Assembly (NCBI RefSeq): GCF_040361195.1
Contig: NZ_APNE01000003.1
Source: Salinisphaera hydrothermalis
GTDB taxonomy: Bacteria > Pseudomonadota > Gammaproteobacteria > Nevskiales > Salinisphaeraceae
Length of the DNA stretch: 64,000 bases
Strand: one strand, 5' to 3'
This document shows positions 43,911-52,670 of this stretch, one piece after another (within the stretch, counting starts at the first letter, position 1; each line of letters starts with the position of its first letter). The notes under the pieces are model-generated. The model had not been told where the DNA came from. It made no database searches and saw nothing but the letters and a program-made list of their open reading frames with translations. The position numbers and the translations under genes were made by a program.

Positions 43911-44405
43911 ATGGCCGAAGACAACGGCAGTCAGAACGAGCAGCCCGAGGCCCAGCGCCAGGTCGGTCTGCAGAAGATCTATGTCCGCGATGCCTCGATC
44001 GAGGTGCCCGATGGCCCGCGGGTGTTCACTGAGGAGTACAACCCCGAGGTCAACGTCGATCTGAATACGCAGATCCAGTCGCTGTCCGAGGAAACCCATC
44101 AGGTGATCCTGACCGTAACGGTCACGGCCAAGCAGGGCGAACGCACGGCGTATATCGTCGAAGTGCAGCAGGCCGGCGTGTTCCAGATCGAGGGTTTCGA
44201 GGCCGACGACGAGCGTGATCACGTGCTCGGCGCCTATTGCCCGTCGATCCTGTTCCCGTACATCCGCGAGTCGGTGGGCGACATGGTGCAGCGCGCCGGG
44301 TTCCCGCACTTCCTGCTGCAGCCGGTGAACTTCGATCTGCTCTATGCCCAGCATCGGGCGAACGAAGACGGCACGCCCAGCGACGCCAGCCAGGCGACGC
44401 ACTAG
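43911..44405 (+). CDS. secB: Protein-export chaperone SecB
   Basis: The 164-residue cytosolic chaperone keeps preproteins unfolded and hands them to SecA. Family features are QKIYVRDASIEVPDGPRVFTEEYNPEVNVDLNTQ, VILTVTVTA, the YIVEVQQAGVFQIEGF segment, CPSILFPYIRESVGDMVQRAGFPHFLLQPVNFDLLYA. The acidic, Gln-rich N-terminus and polar tail are typical. AGGAGG precedes the ATG. gpsA starts 13 bases after its stop. Confidence 0.97.
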   Translation: MAEDNGSQNEQPEAQRQVGLQKIYVRDASIEVPDGPRVFTEEYNPEVNVDLNTQIQSLSEETHQVILTVTVTAKQGERTAYIVEVQQAGVFQIEGFEADDERDHVLGAYCPSILFPYIRESVGDMVQRAGFPHFLLQPVNFDLLYAQHRANEDGTPSDASQATH

Positions 44406-44418
44406 GGCGTTAACGGGC

Positions 44419-45432
44419 ATGGCCGATAACCGTCCGGCCTGCCTGGCCGTGATCGGCGCCGGCTCCTGGGGGACGGCGCTGGCGGTCCATCTCGCGCGCC
44501 GCGGCCATGCGGTGCGCCTGTGGGGGCGCGACCCGGCGGCGATCGAGGCCATGGCGGCCAGCCGTACCAACGCCCGTTATCTGCCGGGTGTGGAATTTCC
44601 GGCGACGCTCGAGCCGACAGCCGAGCTGGCCGCAGCCGTGGACGGCGCCGACGATATCGTGGTGGTCGTGCCCAGCCACGCGCTGCGCGCCTGTCTGGAA
44701 GCACTGGCGCCGCTGCTCGCGCCACACCAGCGTGTGCTCTGGGCCACCAAGGGACTCGAGCCGGAAACAGCTTTGCTGCCGCACGAGGTTGCGGCCGAAG
44801 TATTGGGCGCATCGCGTGCCACCGGCGTGTTATCGGGGCCGAGTTTTGCCGGCGAAGTCGGGCGGGGGCTGCCGACGGCAGTGACCATTGCCTCCGCCGA
44901 CGCCGAGTTCGCCGCCGACATGGCGCGCGTCTTCCACGACGGCGTGTTTCGGGTCTATACCTCGCAGGACGTCATTGGTGTCGGTGTCGGCGGTGCGGTC
45001 AAGAATGTGCTGGCGATCGCTGTGGGCATTTCCGACGGCCTTGGCTATGGCGCCAACGCTCGGGCGCTGCTGATCACGCGTGGGTTATCGGAAATGATGC
45101 GCCTGGGCGTGACCCTCGGCGGCATGCGCGAAACACTCACGGGCATGGCCGGGCTCGGCGATCTGCTGCTCACCTGCAGCGACGATCAATCGCGTAATCG
45201 GCGCATGGGGCTGGCTCTGGCCGCCGGCGACGACGTGCCCACGGCCGAGGCCCGCATCGGGCAGGTGGTCGAGGGCGTGCGCGTAGCGCGCGAGGTACAC
45301 CGCATGGCACTCGAACGCGGTATCGATATGCCGATTGCCGCGCAGGCCTATCGCGTGCTTCACGAAGGCGACTCGCCCCAGGAGGCCGTGCGCCGACTGA
45401 CCGACCGGCCGTCGCGATCCGAAGCCGAGTGA
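44419..45432 (+). CDS. gpsA: NAD(P)-dependent glycerol-3-phosphate dehydrogenase
   Basis: The 337-residue enzyme makes sn-glycerol-3-phosphate for phospholipid synthesis. The Rossmann motif VIGAGSWGTALA is near the N-terminus, followed by VVPSHALR, ATKGLEPET, LSGPSFAGEV, the catalytic Lys in GGAVKNVLAIAVG, and GLGDLLLTCSDDQSRNRRMG. The ATG at 44419 begins the conserved sequence. The gene follows secB in the standard gammaproteobacterial order. No unusual feature was seen. Confidence 0.97.
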   Translation: MADNRPACLAVIGAGSWGTALAVHLARRGHAVRLWGRDPAAIEAMAASRTNARYLPGVEFPATLEPTAELAAAVDGADDIVVVVPSHALRACLEALAPLLAPHQRVLWATKGLEPETALLPHEVAAEVLGASRATGVLSGPSFAGEVGRGLPTAVTIASADAEFAADMARVFHDGVFRVYTSQDVIGVGVGGAVKNVLAIAVGISDGLGYGANARALLITRGLSEMMRLGVTLGGMRETLTGMAGLGDLLLTCSDDQSRNRRMGLALAAGDDVPTAEARIGQVVEGVRVAREVHRMALERGIDMPIAAQAYRVLHEGDSPQEAVRRLTDRPSRSEAE

Positions 45433-45735
45433 GCCGGCCGCGGCGCTCGCGAGCCTCTCAGGGTTTGTACGGCTGGCGCTGATCGCCGTGGGTGCGGCAT
45501 GGTGCGCGGGCCGATGCGATTCCAGGCGCGCGATTAGGGCGTTCGAATACAACCGCAACGCGCCGCAGCTCATGTAGAATGAAGGTTACGGGTTCGTGAA
45601 ACCGGGCAAGTTATGTGCGTCGCACGTGTCGGTTGAGCGAAAACGAGGCACCGCCCCCGGAGCGGTCGATGGATCACGCGGCGACCGGGCCGGGTGCAGG
45701 ATATCGACCGGTCCCGGCAAGATGTAGACGGGGAT
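45433..45735. other. Intergenic stretch before the CDP-alcohol transferase
   Basis: About 300 bases with no gene. A TAGAAT hexamer preceded by poor -35 candidates lies near 45575 and could be the promoter of the next operon. No terminator hairpin for gpsA was identified. Confidence 0.35.
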
Positions 45736-46356
45736 ATGGCGAACTGGGTCACTTTCGGGCGTTTTCTGCTGTTGTTCCTGTTGCTGGGCATCGTCTATTC
45801 GGGCGTGCCGACACTGCAGTTGGTCAACGCCCCGCTCACGATACTGATTATCGCGCTCGACGGCGTGGACGGCTGGGTGGCGCGGCGGTTCAACGAGGAG
45901 ACGCTGTTTGGCGCCACTTTCGATATCGCCATCGATCGCATCGTGGAAACGGTGCTTTGGGTGGTGCTGGCGCAGCTGGGCTTCATCGGCGTGTGGGTGC
46001 CGTTACTGTTCATCATCCGCGGCAATCTGGTGGATGCGATTCGCAGCAAGGGCGCGGCCAGCGGGACCGCCGCCTTCGACATGATGCAGTCGCCGATCGG
46101 CCGTTTTCTGGTGGCGGGGCGTTTCATGCGCGGTTTCTATGCCGTGCTCAAAGCGGTGACCTTTGCCTGGATTCTGCTTTGGCAGCCGTTCCCCGTGTTG
46201 GCGCCGGATTTCTGGACGGCCTGGGGCGGCGTGCTGTCTGGGGTCGGCCTGGCTTTGGCCTGGGCTTCGGCCGCGATCTGTGTGGCGCGCGGGCTGCCGG
46301 TGATTGTGGAGTTCTGCATGAATGCGCGGCCGTCGGTCGCAGCACAGCGAGGCTGA
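45736..46356 (+). CDS. CDP-alcohol phosphatidyltransferase family protein
   Basis: The protein has about 206 residues and several membrane helices. The catalytic motif DGVDGWVARRFNEETLFGATFDIAIDR satisfies the family pattern DxxDGxxAR...GxxxDxxxD, where the four Asp bind metal and CDP-diacylglycerol. It attaches a phosphatidyl group to an alcohol: glycerol-3-phosphate (PgsA), inositol-phosphate, choline or serine are possibilities. The ATG at 45736 is preferred; a GTG at 45694 would add 14 polar residues. One base separates it from a HAD phosphatase, suggesting a paired synthase and phosphatase. Confidence 0.85.
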   Translation: MANWVTFGRFLLLFLLLGIVYSGVPTLQLVNAPLTILIIALDGVDGWVARRFNEETLFGATFDIAIDRIVETVLWVVLAQLGFIGVWVPLLFIIRGNLVDAIRSKGAASGTAAFDMMQSPIGRFLVAGRFMRGFYAVLKAVTFAWILLWQPFPVLAPDFWTAWGGVLSGVGLALAWASAAICVARGLPVIVEFCMNARPSVAAQRG

Positions 46357-46357
46357 C

Positions 46358-47014
46358 ATGCGACTGGTAATTTTCGATATCGATGGCACGCTCGTGCCGA
46401 GTCCATCGTCGGAAGCGCGTTTCGCGCGCTATCTCTGGCAGATTCGTGCGCTCGGCCCGCGTCAATTGCTGGCCTTTGCCTGGTTCACGCTGCGTTATCT
46501 GCCGCGTTTCGGCAAGCACGTGATGCAGAAGAACAAGGCCTATCTGTCGGGCCACGATTACGGTTACATCGTCGACACCGCGCGCCGGTTCGTTGCCGAC
46601 GTCCTGGTGCCGACACTGCATGCGCCTGCCGTAGAGCGGCTCAAGGCCCATCAGGCGGCCGGCGATACCGTGGTGCTGTTGTCCGGTACGCCGCAGTTTC
46701 TGGCCGACGCGCTCGGCGAGGCGCTGGGCGTCGAATTCTGTGTCGGCGCGGCCTGTAGTACCGAGAGCGGGCGTTTCACCAGCGCGCCGCCGCGGCGTCA
46801 TCCCTACGGGCCGACCAAGATCGATGCGGCCGAGACGCTGGCCAGCCAGGCCCGGCTACCGCTCGCCGAGGCCGTGGCCTTCGGCGATTCGATCAATGAC
46901 GCTTATCTATTTCGTGTGGTCGGCGAAGCCGTGGCGGTGGCGCCCGATCGCAAGCTCTCCGCCGAAGCGGCCGGGGCCGGCTGGGAAGTGCTGGATCGTC
47001 ACGCCAAGGCGTGA
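46358..47014 (+). CDS. HAD-IB family phosphatase (SerB/PgpC-like)
   Basis: The 218-residue protein has HAD motif I FDIDGTLV (Asp7, Asp9), motif II VVLLSGTPQF, a motif III Lys in GPTKIDAAE and motif IV FGDSINDAYL. The cap resembles the HAD-IB group that includes phosphoserine phosphatase and phosphatidylglycerophosphatase C. Because its start abuts the CDP-alcohol phosphatidyltransferase stop, a role in dephosphorylating that enzyme's lipid product is attractive, but a soluble substrate is equally possible. It is convergent with trmL, 15 bases away. Confidence 0.83.
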   Translation: MRLVIFDIDGTLVPSPSSEARFARYLWQIRALGPRQLLAFAWFTLRYLPRFGKHVMQKNKAYLSGHDYGYIVDTARRFVADVLVPTLHAPAVERLKAHQAAGDTVVLLSGTPQFLADALGEALGVEFCVGAACSTESGRFTSAPPRRHPYGPTKIDAAETLASQARLPLAEAVAFGDSINDAYLFRVVGEAVAVAPDRKLSAEAAGAGWEVLDRHAKA

Positions 47015-47029
47015 GCGAAACCGCTGGCC

Positions 47030-47476
47030 TCAGCTGAACTCCAGCTGGCGCCAGGCCTCGTAGGCGATGACCGCCACGCTGTTCGACAGGTTCAGACTGC
47101 GATTGCCCGGGCGCATCGGCAGATAGATCGCGGCCTCGGCCTGTGCGACACGTTCGGGCGGCAGGCCGCGGGTCTCGCAGCCGAACAGCAGCGCGTCGTC
47201 GGCGCGATAGCGGACGCTGTCGTAGCGCACGGTGCCGTTCTTGGTGGCGGCGAATACACGATTCGCGGGATGGGCCGCGCGCCAGCTGGCGTAGTCCGGC
47301 CATTCGTGGATGACCGCGCGCTCGCGATAATCCAGCCCGGCCCGTCGCAGGTGCTTGTCGTCGATCGAAAATCCCAGCGGATGGATGAGATGCAGCTCGG
47401 CGCCGATATTGGCGGCCAGCCGGATCACGTTGCCGGTGTTCGGCGGAATTTCGGGCTGGTGAAGAATCAGGTGCAC
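47030..47476 (-). CDS. trmL: tRNA (cytidine/uridine(34)-2'-O)-methyltransferase
   Basis: The 148-residue SPOUT enzyme methylates the wobble base ribose of tRNA-Leu. It has HLILHQPEIPPNTGNVIRLAAN at the start, LHLIHPLGF, LFGCETRGLP and the knotted SAM site LPMRPGNRSLNLSNSVAVIAYEAWRQL. GTG at 47476 corresponds to the usual Met-His-Leu start; the open frame extends upstream into the neighbouring gene. It is 11 bases after the DUF2007 gene stop, so the two are likely co-transcribed. Confidence 0.95.
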   Translation of the reverse strand: MHLILHQPEIPPNTGNVIRLAANIGAELHLIHPLGFSIDDKHLRRAGLDYRERAVIHEWPDYASWRAAHPANRVFAATKNGTVRYDSVRYRADDALLFGCETRGLPPERVAQAEAAIYLPMRPGNRSLNLSNSVAVIAYEAWRQLEFS

Positions 47477-47487
47477 GGTCTGTCCGA

Positions 47488-47802
47488 CTATGGGCGTGGA
47501 TGCTGGCAGTGCCAGCAGGCATGGAACTGGCCTTCGACCCGCTCGCCACAGCCGGGGCAGGCCCAATCCCGGCCGGTGTCCACAGGGCCTTTCTCGAAGG
47601 CGCTCACGATGTCGCGGGCGCGATCATAGTCGGCCGGATCGTCGATCCATACCTGCGGATAAACATTGGCCGGCAGCTCACCCATGCCGCCCCAGAGATG
47701 CTGCCGCCGGACATGCGCGGCGATCCCGCGATCCACCAGCATATCCTTGACGATTTCGGCGTTCACCGGGTCGGCGGCGAGATAGACTTCAAGCGCGTTC
47801 AT
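47488..47802 (-). CDS. DUF2007 protein with C-terminal zinc ribbon
   Basis: The 104-residue protein has a DUF2007 signal-transducing-like domain (about 1-70: LEVYLAADPVNAEIVKDMLVDRGIAAHVRRQHLWGGMGELP, then VWIDDPADYDRARDIV) and a CPGCGE...CWHCQ four-cysteine zinc ribbon at the end. Its role is unknown. The short start at 47802 is chosen because upstream residues are low-complexity and Arg/His-rich. It precedes trmL in a two-gene unit. Confidence 0.85.
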   Translation of the reverse strand: MNALEVYLAADPVNAEIVKDMLVDRGIAAHVRRQHLWGGMGELPANVYPQVWIDDPADYDRARDIVSAFEKGPVDTGRDWACPGCGERVEGQFHACWHCQHPRP

Positions 47803-47880
47803 GTCTGATCCGAAAGCTCGATTGACTTGCCGGGCCGCTTTGCTAGTCTGCAATGCGTGCAGCATCCCGGGGGTCGCACT

Positions 47881-48204
47881 ATGCCAATTTTCTTGATCCG
47901 GCGCGCCGTCGTCGCGATGGTCGTCGCCATGTCGCTGATCGGCGCCAACCCGGCGCTGGCAGCTGATAACGACGACGCCCGCACGCCGTCGGCCGCCGCG
48001 ATGGCATTCGATGCCGTGATCGTGCGTCCGGCCAGCCTGGTCGCGACCGTGGCCGGGACCGGCCTGTTCATCGTTTCGCTGCCGTTCTCTCTGTTGGGCC
48101 ACAACACCGACAAGGCCGGCGAGCGCCTCGTGGCAGAGCCGGCCAAGTATACCTTCACCCGGCCGCTCGGTGATTTCGACGCCCAGACGCCGGGCGACGA
48201 CTAG
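47881..48204 (+). CDS. Small exported or membrane protein of unknown function
   Basis: The 107-residue protein has a signal peptide (MPIFLIRRAVVAMVVAMSLIGANPALA) and one further hydrophobic segment, RPASLVATVAGTGLFIVSLPFSLLG, followed by a polar end with EPAKYTFTRPLGDF. Proteins of this pattern are conserved in gammaproteobacteria without known function. GGGGG lies eight bases before the ATG. It is divergent from the DUF2007 gene with 78 bases between starts. Confidence 0.7.
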   Translation: MPIFLIRRAVVAMVVAMSLIGANPALAADNDDARTPSAAAMAFDAVIVRPASLVATVAGTGLFIVSLPFSLLGHNTDKAGERLVAEPAKYTFTRPLGDFDAQTPGDD

Positions 48205-48337
48205 CGTCGGATCGATTCGCGCAGTCGGGCGCCTGGGTCGGCTGTCTGTTCCCAATCGCCACCCCGCGAACGCCCGAACTGGAATAATGGCGCGCTAAAG
48301 CGCGCCGGGCCCCGGCGTGGATCGAGCAGGGGAAAGC

Positions 48338-50317
48338 ATGTCGAAATCGGAGTACGCCATTCGGCACGGCCGATACCGCCCCCAGCGCCTGGCGATGATC
48401 CTGACCCTGCTGATACCGCTGGTTGCAGGCACGGCGTTCGCGTCAACGCCAGGCAGCCGGTTGCAGCGGCTTGAGGCCCGAGCGGCGCGCGCCCATCTGG
48501 CCGCGACCGATGAATGGCATGCGTTGCTGCACTACGAGCCCAACTGGATGCATGGCGGCGTTCATAGCGAGGTCGCTTCGCCGTGGTTCTTTCTGGCCAA
48601 AGACGGACAGACCGATCCCGCGGCCGAGCTCGATGCCACGCTCGCCGGGCTGTTCTCGAAGCAGCCCATCGGCCCGCGCAAGCTGCCGGCGTATTGCCTG
48701 TTCGTGGCGCGTCGCAAGTTTCTGGTCCGCAAACTGGATATCGATACGTCGACGCTGCCGGTACATGACTGCCCCGGCTATCGTCATTGGCGGGCGGTGA
48801 TCGCGCCGGATGCCGCCAGCCTGGTTTTCCCAACCGCGTTTCCCAACAGTCCGTCGTCGATGTTCGGCCATACACTGCTGCGTATTGACTCGGCCCGCCG
48901 GCGTCATGGGACCGAGCTGTTGTCGTATGCGGTCAACTTTGCTGCCGCCGCGCCCCAGGGCAATCGCGGGCTGGGTTTTGTCTGGAAAGGCCTGACCGGC
49001 GGTTACCCGGGAGTCTTCGGCCTGTTTCCCTACTATAAGAAGGTCAAGCAATACGCCTGGATCGAAAACCGCGATGTCTGGTCGTATCCGCTGAACCTGA
49101 CCCAGGCGCAGCTGTCGCGGCTGGTGGATCATGTCTGGGAGATGGACAGCGTCCACTTCGTCTATTACTTCCTCAACAAGAATTGTTCCTACCAGTTGTT
49201 GAGCCTGCTCGACGTCGCCCGGCCGCATCTGCATCTGACACGTCAGTACAACTGGTATGCGATTCCGTCCGATACGATCCGCTCGCTGGCGGACGTGCCC
49301 GGGCTGATGGGCCCGGCGGAGTACCGGCCGTCGATGGAGACCACGCTGCGCTGGGAAACCCGGCAGCTCTCGCCGGCCGAACAGACACTGGCGCGCAAGG
49401 TCTCGCGACACGAACTCGCGCCCGATGCGCCCGCGCTGAACGCATTGCCGGCCAAGCGGCGCGCGGCCGTGCTGGAAGTCGCCTACGACGCGCTGAACTA
49501 TCAGTTGTCGAGCAAGGAGGTTAAAGCCGCCGTGCCGGGCCAGGCCGGGCGCGACTACGCCAATCATATTCTCGCGGTGCGCGCGTCGATTCCGCGGCGC
49601 TCGCCGTTCGGCCGAGTGCCGACGCCGAAAACCTCGCCTGAGGATGGGCATCGCTCGTTGCGCGTGAATGTCTCGGGGGTCTATGCCGACGACAATTTCT
49701 CACTCGGCTTCCGGATTCGGCCGGCCTATCATGATCTGCTGGACAACCCGGGCGGCTACACCCGCGGCGCGGCGATCGATTTCGCCGATATCGGCCTGCG
49801 GCTGGATCCGAGCGACGGTCGGCTGCGGCTCGATAACGTGCATCTGTTATCGATCACTTCGCTGTCGCCGCGCAATGCTTGGTTCAAGCCGGTCTCGTTC
49901 ACGGCGGACACCGGGATCCGCCGCCGGCCGTCGGCGCATGTGTTCACGAACGCACCCAACGATCTCGGCTATTACTTGCAGGGCGGCCCCGGGCTGGCCT
50001 GGGGCGGGCGCGATCTGATGGTCTATACCTTCGGTCTGGGCTCGTTCGACGCCAACCCGGGCCTGCAGCCGGCCTGGGCGCTGGGCGCGGGCGGCAGCGC
50101 CGGCATGCTGGCTTATCCGGTGCCGGGCGTACAGCTCAAGGCGGAGGCTGGCTGGCTGCAATATGCGGCCGGCGCGGACGGTCACTACGGCTGGGCAAAA
50201 TTCGGAGCGCAGGTGCCGCTGGTGGATAATTTCGCCTTCCGTTCGACCGTGGGCTATGAAAACACCCGGGTGGATGACGGGCTGCGGGTGGATTTTGGTA
50301 TTCAGGCGTATTTCTGA
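48338..50317 (+). CDS. DUF4105 protein, predicted periplasmic/outer-membrane
   Basis: The 659-residue protein has a signal peptide and then the Lnb-like DUF4105 domain, recognisable by the region FPNSPSSMFGHTLLRID near 175 and the NKNCSYQLLSLLDVARP segment, which carry a His and a Cys that could form a papain-like active site. The C-terminal 250 residues are amphipathic, end in Phe (DFGIQAYF) and look like an outer-membrane beta-barrel. The function is unknown; a secreted lipid or peptide hydrolase is a guess. AGGGGAA supports the ATG at 48338. It overlaps ampD by one base. Confidence 0.82.
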   Translation: MSKSEYAIRHGRYRPQRLAMILTLLIPLVAGTAFASTPGSRLQRLEARAARAHLAATDEWHALLHYEPNWMHGGVHSEVASPWFFLAKDGQTDPAAELDATLAGLFSKQPIGPRKLPAYCLFVARRKFLVRKLDIDTSTLPVHDCPGYRHWRAVIAPDAASLVFPTAFPNSPSSMFGHTLLRIDSARRRHGTELLSYAVNFAAAAPQGNRGLGFVWKGLTGGYPGVFGLFPYYKKVKQYAWIENRDVWSYPLNLTQAQLSRLVDHVWEMDSVHFVYYFLNKNCSYQLLSLLDVARPHLHLTRQYNWYAIPSDTIRSLADVPGLMGPAEYRPSMETTLRWETRQLSPAEQTLARKVSRHELAPDAPALNALPAKRRAAVLEVAYDALNYQLSSKEVKAAVPGQAGRDYANHILAVRASIPRRSPFGRVPTPKTSPEDGHRSLRVNVSGVYADDNFSLGFRIRPAYHDLLDNPGGYTRGAAIDFADIGLRLDPSDGRLRLDNVHLLSITSLSPRNAWFKPVSFTADTGIRRRPSAHVFTNAPNDLGYYLQGGPGLAWGGRDLMVYTFGLGSFDANPGLQPAWALGAGGSAGMLAYPVPGVQLKAEAGWLQYAAGADGHYGWAKFGAQVPLVDNFAFRSTVGYENTRVDDGLRVDFGIQAYF

Positions 50318-50895
50318 TGAACGAACGGGAGACACGGCTGGAGATCGACGACGCGGGCTGGCTGGTCGGCGCGCGGCACCTGCCTTCGCCGAACCACAAT
50401 CATCGACCGGCGGGCGTGGCCGTGGATACGCTGGTGGTGCACGGGATCACCGTGCCGCCGGGGCGATTCGGGCATGGCGGCGTCGATGCCTTGTTCACCA
50501 ACACGCTCGACCCGACCGCGCACCCGGTCTATGCCGAGATCGCCGAGCTGCGGGTATCCGCCCATGCGCTGATCGAGCGCACCGGCGCGCTTACGCAGTA
50601 CGTCAGCTTCGACGATCGTGCCTGGCATGCCGGCGTCTCGCACTTCGACGGGCGCGATCGCGTTAACGATTTCGGTATCGGCATCGAGCTGGAAGGCACC
50701 GACGCATGTCCGTATGCGCCGGCCCAGTATCGTCGGCTAGCGGCTGTCACGGCCGCGCTTTTGCGTCATTATGCGGGCATGAATCGTTCGCGCATCGTGG
50801 GTCACAGCGACATCGCGCCGGGGCGCAAGACCGATCCCGGGCCGGCGTTCGACTGGGCCGTGTTCAACCGCTTGCTGGATCACGTATGCACCTGA
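50317..50895 (+). CDS. ampD: 1,6-anhydro-N-acetylmuramyl-L-alanine amidase
   Basis: The 192-residue cytosolic zinc amidase removes peptides from anhydromuropeptides during cell-wall recycling. Zinc ligands are His42 (VVHG), His163 and Asp173 (GHSDIAPGRKTDPG); the catalytic Glu is in IGIELEG near 124. The numbering matches E. coli AmpD with an offset of about nine. The start overlaps the DUF4105 stop, and the end overlaps ampE by ten bases. Recycling also involves anmK at 59.4 kb in this window. Confidence 0.96.
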   Translation: MNERETRLEIDDAGWLVGARHLPSPNHNHRPAGVAVDTLVVHGITVPPGRFGHGGVDALFTNTLDPTAHPVYAEIAELRVSAHALIERTGALTQYVSFDDRAWHAGVSHFDGRDRVNDFGIGIELEGTDACPYAPAQYRRLAAVTAALLRHYAGMNRSRIVGHSDIAPGRKTDPGPAFDWAVFNRLLDHVCT

Positions 50896-51773
50896 TCGTG
50901 ATCGTGGCCGCGCTGCTCATCGAGCGTACGCTCGGGCAGCTGACGCGCTGGCGCCGGGTCGATGCGTTCTCGGCCTACGTCCGTCTCATCGAGCGCACAA
51001 GTCTGGGCCGTCTGTGGCTGGCGCGGCCGGCCGGTGTGGCCGTGATTCTGCCGCCGCTACTGGTGGTTGGCGCGGCCCAGTGGGCGATCGATACCCATCT
51101 CTGGCTGGGCGCGCAGCTGGCCTTCGGGCTGCTCGGCCTGCTGATCAGTCTGGGCCCGCGCGATCTCTGGGAAGACGTATATGCGCTGGCCAATGCCCGC
51201 ACGCAGGCCGCGCACGACGAGGCCGAGGCGCGTGCGATCGCGCTGTGCCGGCGGGCCACCGGCAAGCGTGCTGCCGACATCAAGGCGCCGACCATTCTCG
51301 GCGCGGTGCTGGTTCAGGGCCACGAGCGCGTGCTGGGCGTGTTGCTCTGGTTCTTCGTGGCCGGGCCAACCGGCGCGTTGTTCTATCGTTTGGTGCGTGA
51401 GCTGCCGGCGCTGGCCGCGCGCGATCCGGCGACCCGTGCGACGGAACGCGTGGCGGCGTATGTCCACGGTATCGCGGCCTGGATACCGGCGCGGATCGTG
51501 GCGTTGCTCTATGCCGTGGCCGGTCAGACCGGCGCCGCCTTCGCGGCCTGGCGGACCGCGCGTGCGACCACGCGCTTGAGCGGCTCGGCGAGCTGGCAGT
51601 TGTTGGCCGTGGTCGGGCGCGGCGCGCTTGGCGAAAGCGCGGCCGATACGACCGAGATGCCGGCCGAGCGCTTCAACCAGGCGCTGCTGGATGCGTTGTC
51701 GCTCATCTCGCGTGCCGTGCTCATTCTGCTGGCCCTGTTCGCCGTGTTCACGCTGTTCGGCATCCTGCGCTGA
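50886..51773 (+). CDS. ampE: Regulatory signalling modulator protein AmpE
   Basis: The 295-residue inner-membrane protein has about four hydrophobic segments and AmpE/CobD-like sequence (LIVIVAALLIERTLGQLTRWRRVDAF, GPRDLWEDV, GALFYRLVREL). It is coupled to ampD as in E. coli and Pseudomonas. The biochemical role is unknown; it is linked to beta-lactamase induction and envelope sensing. No ampC or ampR is present in the window. Start chosen at 50886, where the conserved N-terminus begins. Confidence 0.9.
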   Translation: MHLIVIVAALLIERTLGQLTRWRRVDAFSAYVRLIERTSLGRLWLARPAGVAVILPPLLVVGAAQWAIDTHLWLGAQLAFGLLGLLISLGPRDLWEDVYALANARTQAAHDEAEARAIALCRRATGKRAADIKAPTILGAVLVQGHERVLGVLLWFFVAGPTGALFYRLVRELPALAARDPATRATERVAAYVHGIAAWIPARIVALLYAVAGQTGAAFAAWRTARATTRLSGSASWQLLAVVGRGALGESAADTTEMPAERFNQALLDALSLISRAVLILLALFAVFTLFGILR

Positions 51774-51823
51774 AGCGGGCGAGCAAGTAGCATACGCATC
51801 GGATGTTCAAGCAAGGAGAGACC

Positions 51824-52633
51824 GTGGCCGAGGATCTGAGCCGTTATCTGGAGACCGCGATCGAGGCCGCGCGCGCGGCGGAGACGGTCATCAATCGCTA
51901 TTACCATGGCGATTTCGAGGTCGAGCGCAAGGCCGATGCCTCGCCGGTGACGATTGCCGATGTCGAATGCGAGCGCACGATCAAGCGCGTGCTGGCCGAG
52001 GCCTTTCCGGATCACGGGTTTTATGGCGAGGAACTCGGCCGCGAATCGATCGACGCCGACTATGTCTGGCTGATCGATCCGATCGACGGCACCAAGAGCT
52101 TCGTGCGCGGCTACCCGTTTTTTTCGACCCAGATCGCGCTGATGCACCAGGGTGAGCTGATCGTGGGCGTGTCCAACGCGCCGGCCTTCGGTAACGGCGA
52201 CATGGCGTATGCCGCACGCGGGCAGGGTGCGTTCCTCAACGGCGAACGGATTCATGTGTCCACGATTGACGAGATCGCCGAAACCAGCCTGTCGACCGGC
52301 AATATCGGGGCGCTGGGGGCGTCGCCGGCCTGGCCGAAGATCGGCGAGCTGGTCGGGGACGTGCATCGTATTCGGGGCTACGGCGATTTCTATCACTACC
52401 ACCTGCTGGCGAGCGGCGCGATCGATGCCGTAATCGAGTCCGATCTGAATATCCTCGATATCGCCGCACTGACGGTGATCGTGCGCGAGGCCGGCGGCGA
52501 CGTAACCGAACTCGGGGGCGGCCCGATCGATCTGGAGTCGCGGACCGCCCTGGCGACCAACGGCCGCGTGCGTGCGCCGCTGGCCCCGTATCTGGCGGCC
52601 TGGAACGAAGCCGAGCACGCCCCGCGCGACTGA
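51824..52633 (+). CDS. Inositol-monophosphatase-family phosphatase (HisN-like)
   Basis: The protein of about 269 residues has metal-binding motifs: the Glu of YGEELG, WLIDPIDGTKSF and NILDIAALTVIVREAGGDV. This family includes inositol phosphatase SuhB, 3'-phosphoadenosine phosphatase CysQ and histidinol-phosphatase HisN. The spacing and the RGYPFFSTQIAL segment lean toward HisN, but substrate choice is not reliable. GTG at 51824 is preferred because AAGGAG is well placed; an ATG at 51803 would add seven residues. It is convergent with a HAD phosphatase gene. Confidence 0.85.
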   Translation: MAEDLSRYLETAIEAARAAETVINRYYHGDFEVERKADASPVTIADVECERTIKRVLAEAFPDHGFYGEELGRESIDADYVWLIDPIDGTKSFVRGYPFFSTQIALMHQGELIVGVSNAPAFGNGDMAYAARGQGAFLNGERIHVSTIDEIAETSLSTGNIGALGASPAWPKIGELVGDVHRIRGYGDFYHYHLLASGAIDAVIESDLNILDIAALTVIVREAGGDVTELGGGPIDLESRTALATNGRVRAPLAPYLAAWNEAEHAPRD

Positions 52634-52648
52634 CGCGCGGGACTGCAG

Positions 52649-52670
52649 CCAGCGATCAGTCGATCGCTGG
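52649..52670. terminator. Hairpin between convergent phosphatase genes
   Basis: CCAGCGATC and GATCGCTGG form a perfect 9-bp stem with an AGTC loop, overlapping the last codons of the leftward HAD gene. No T-run follows on either strand, so it is a possible bidirectional terminator only. Confidence 0.4.
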
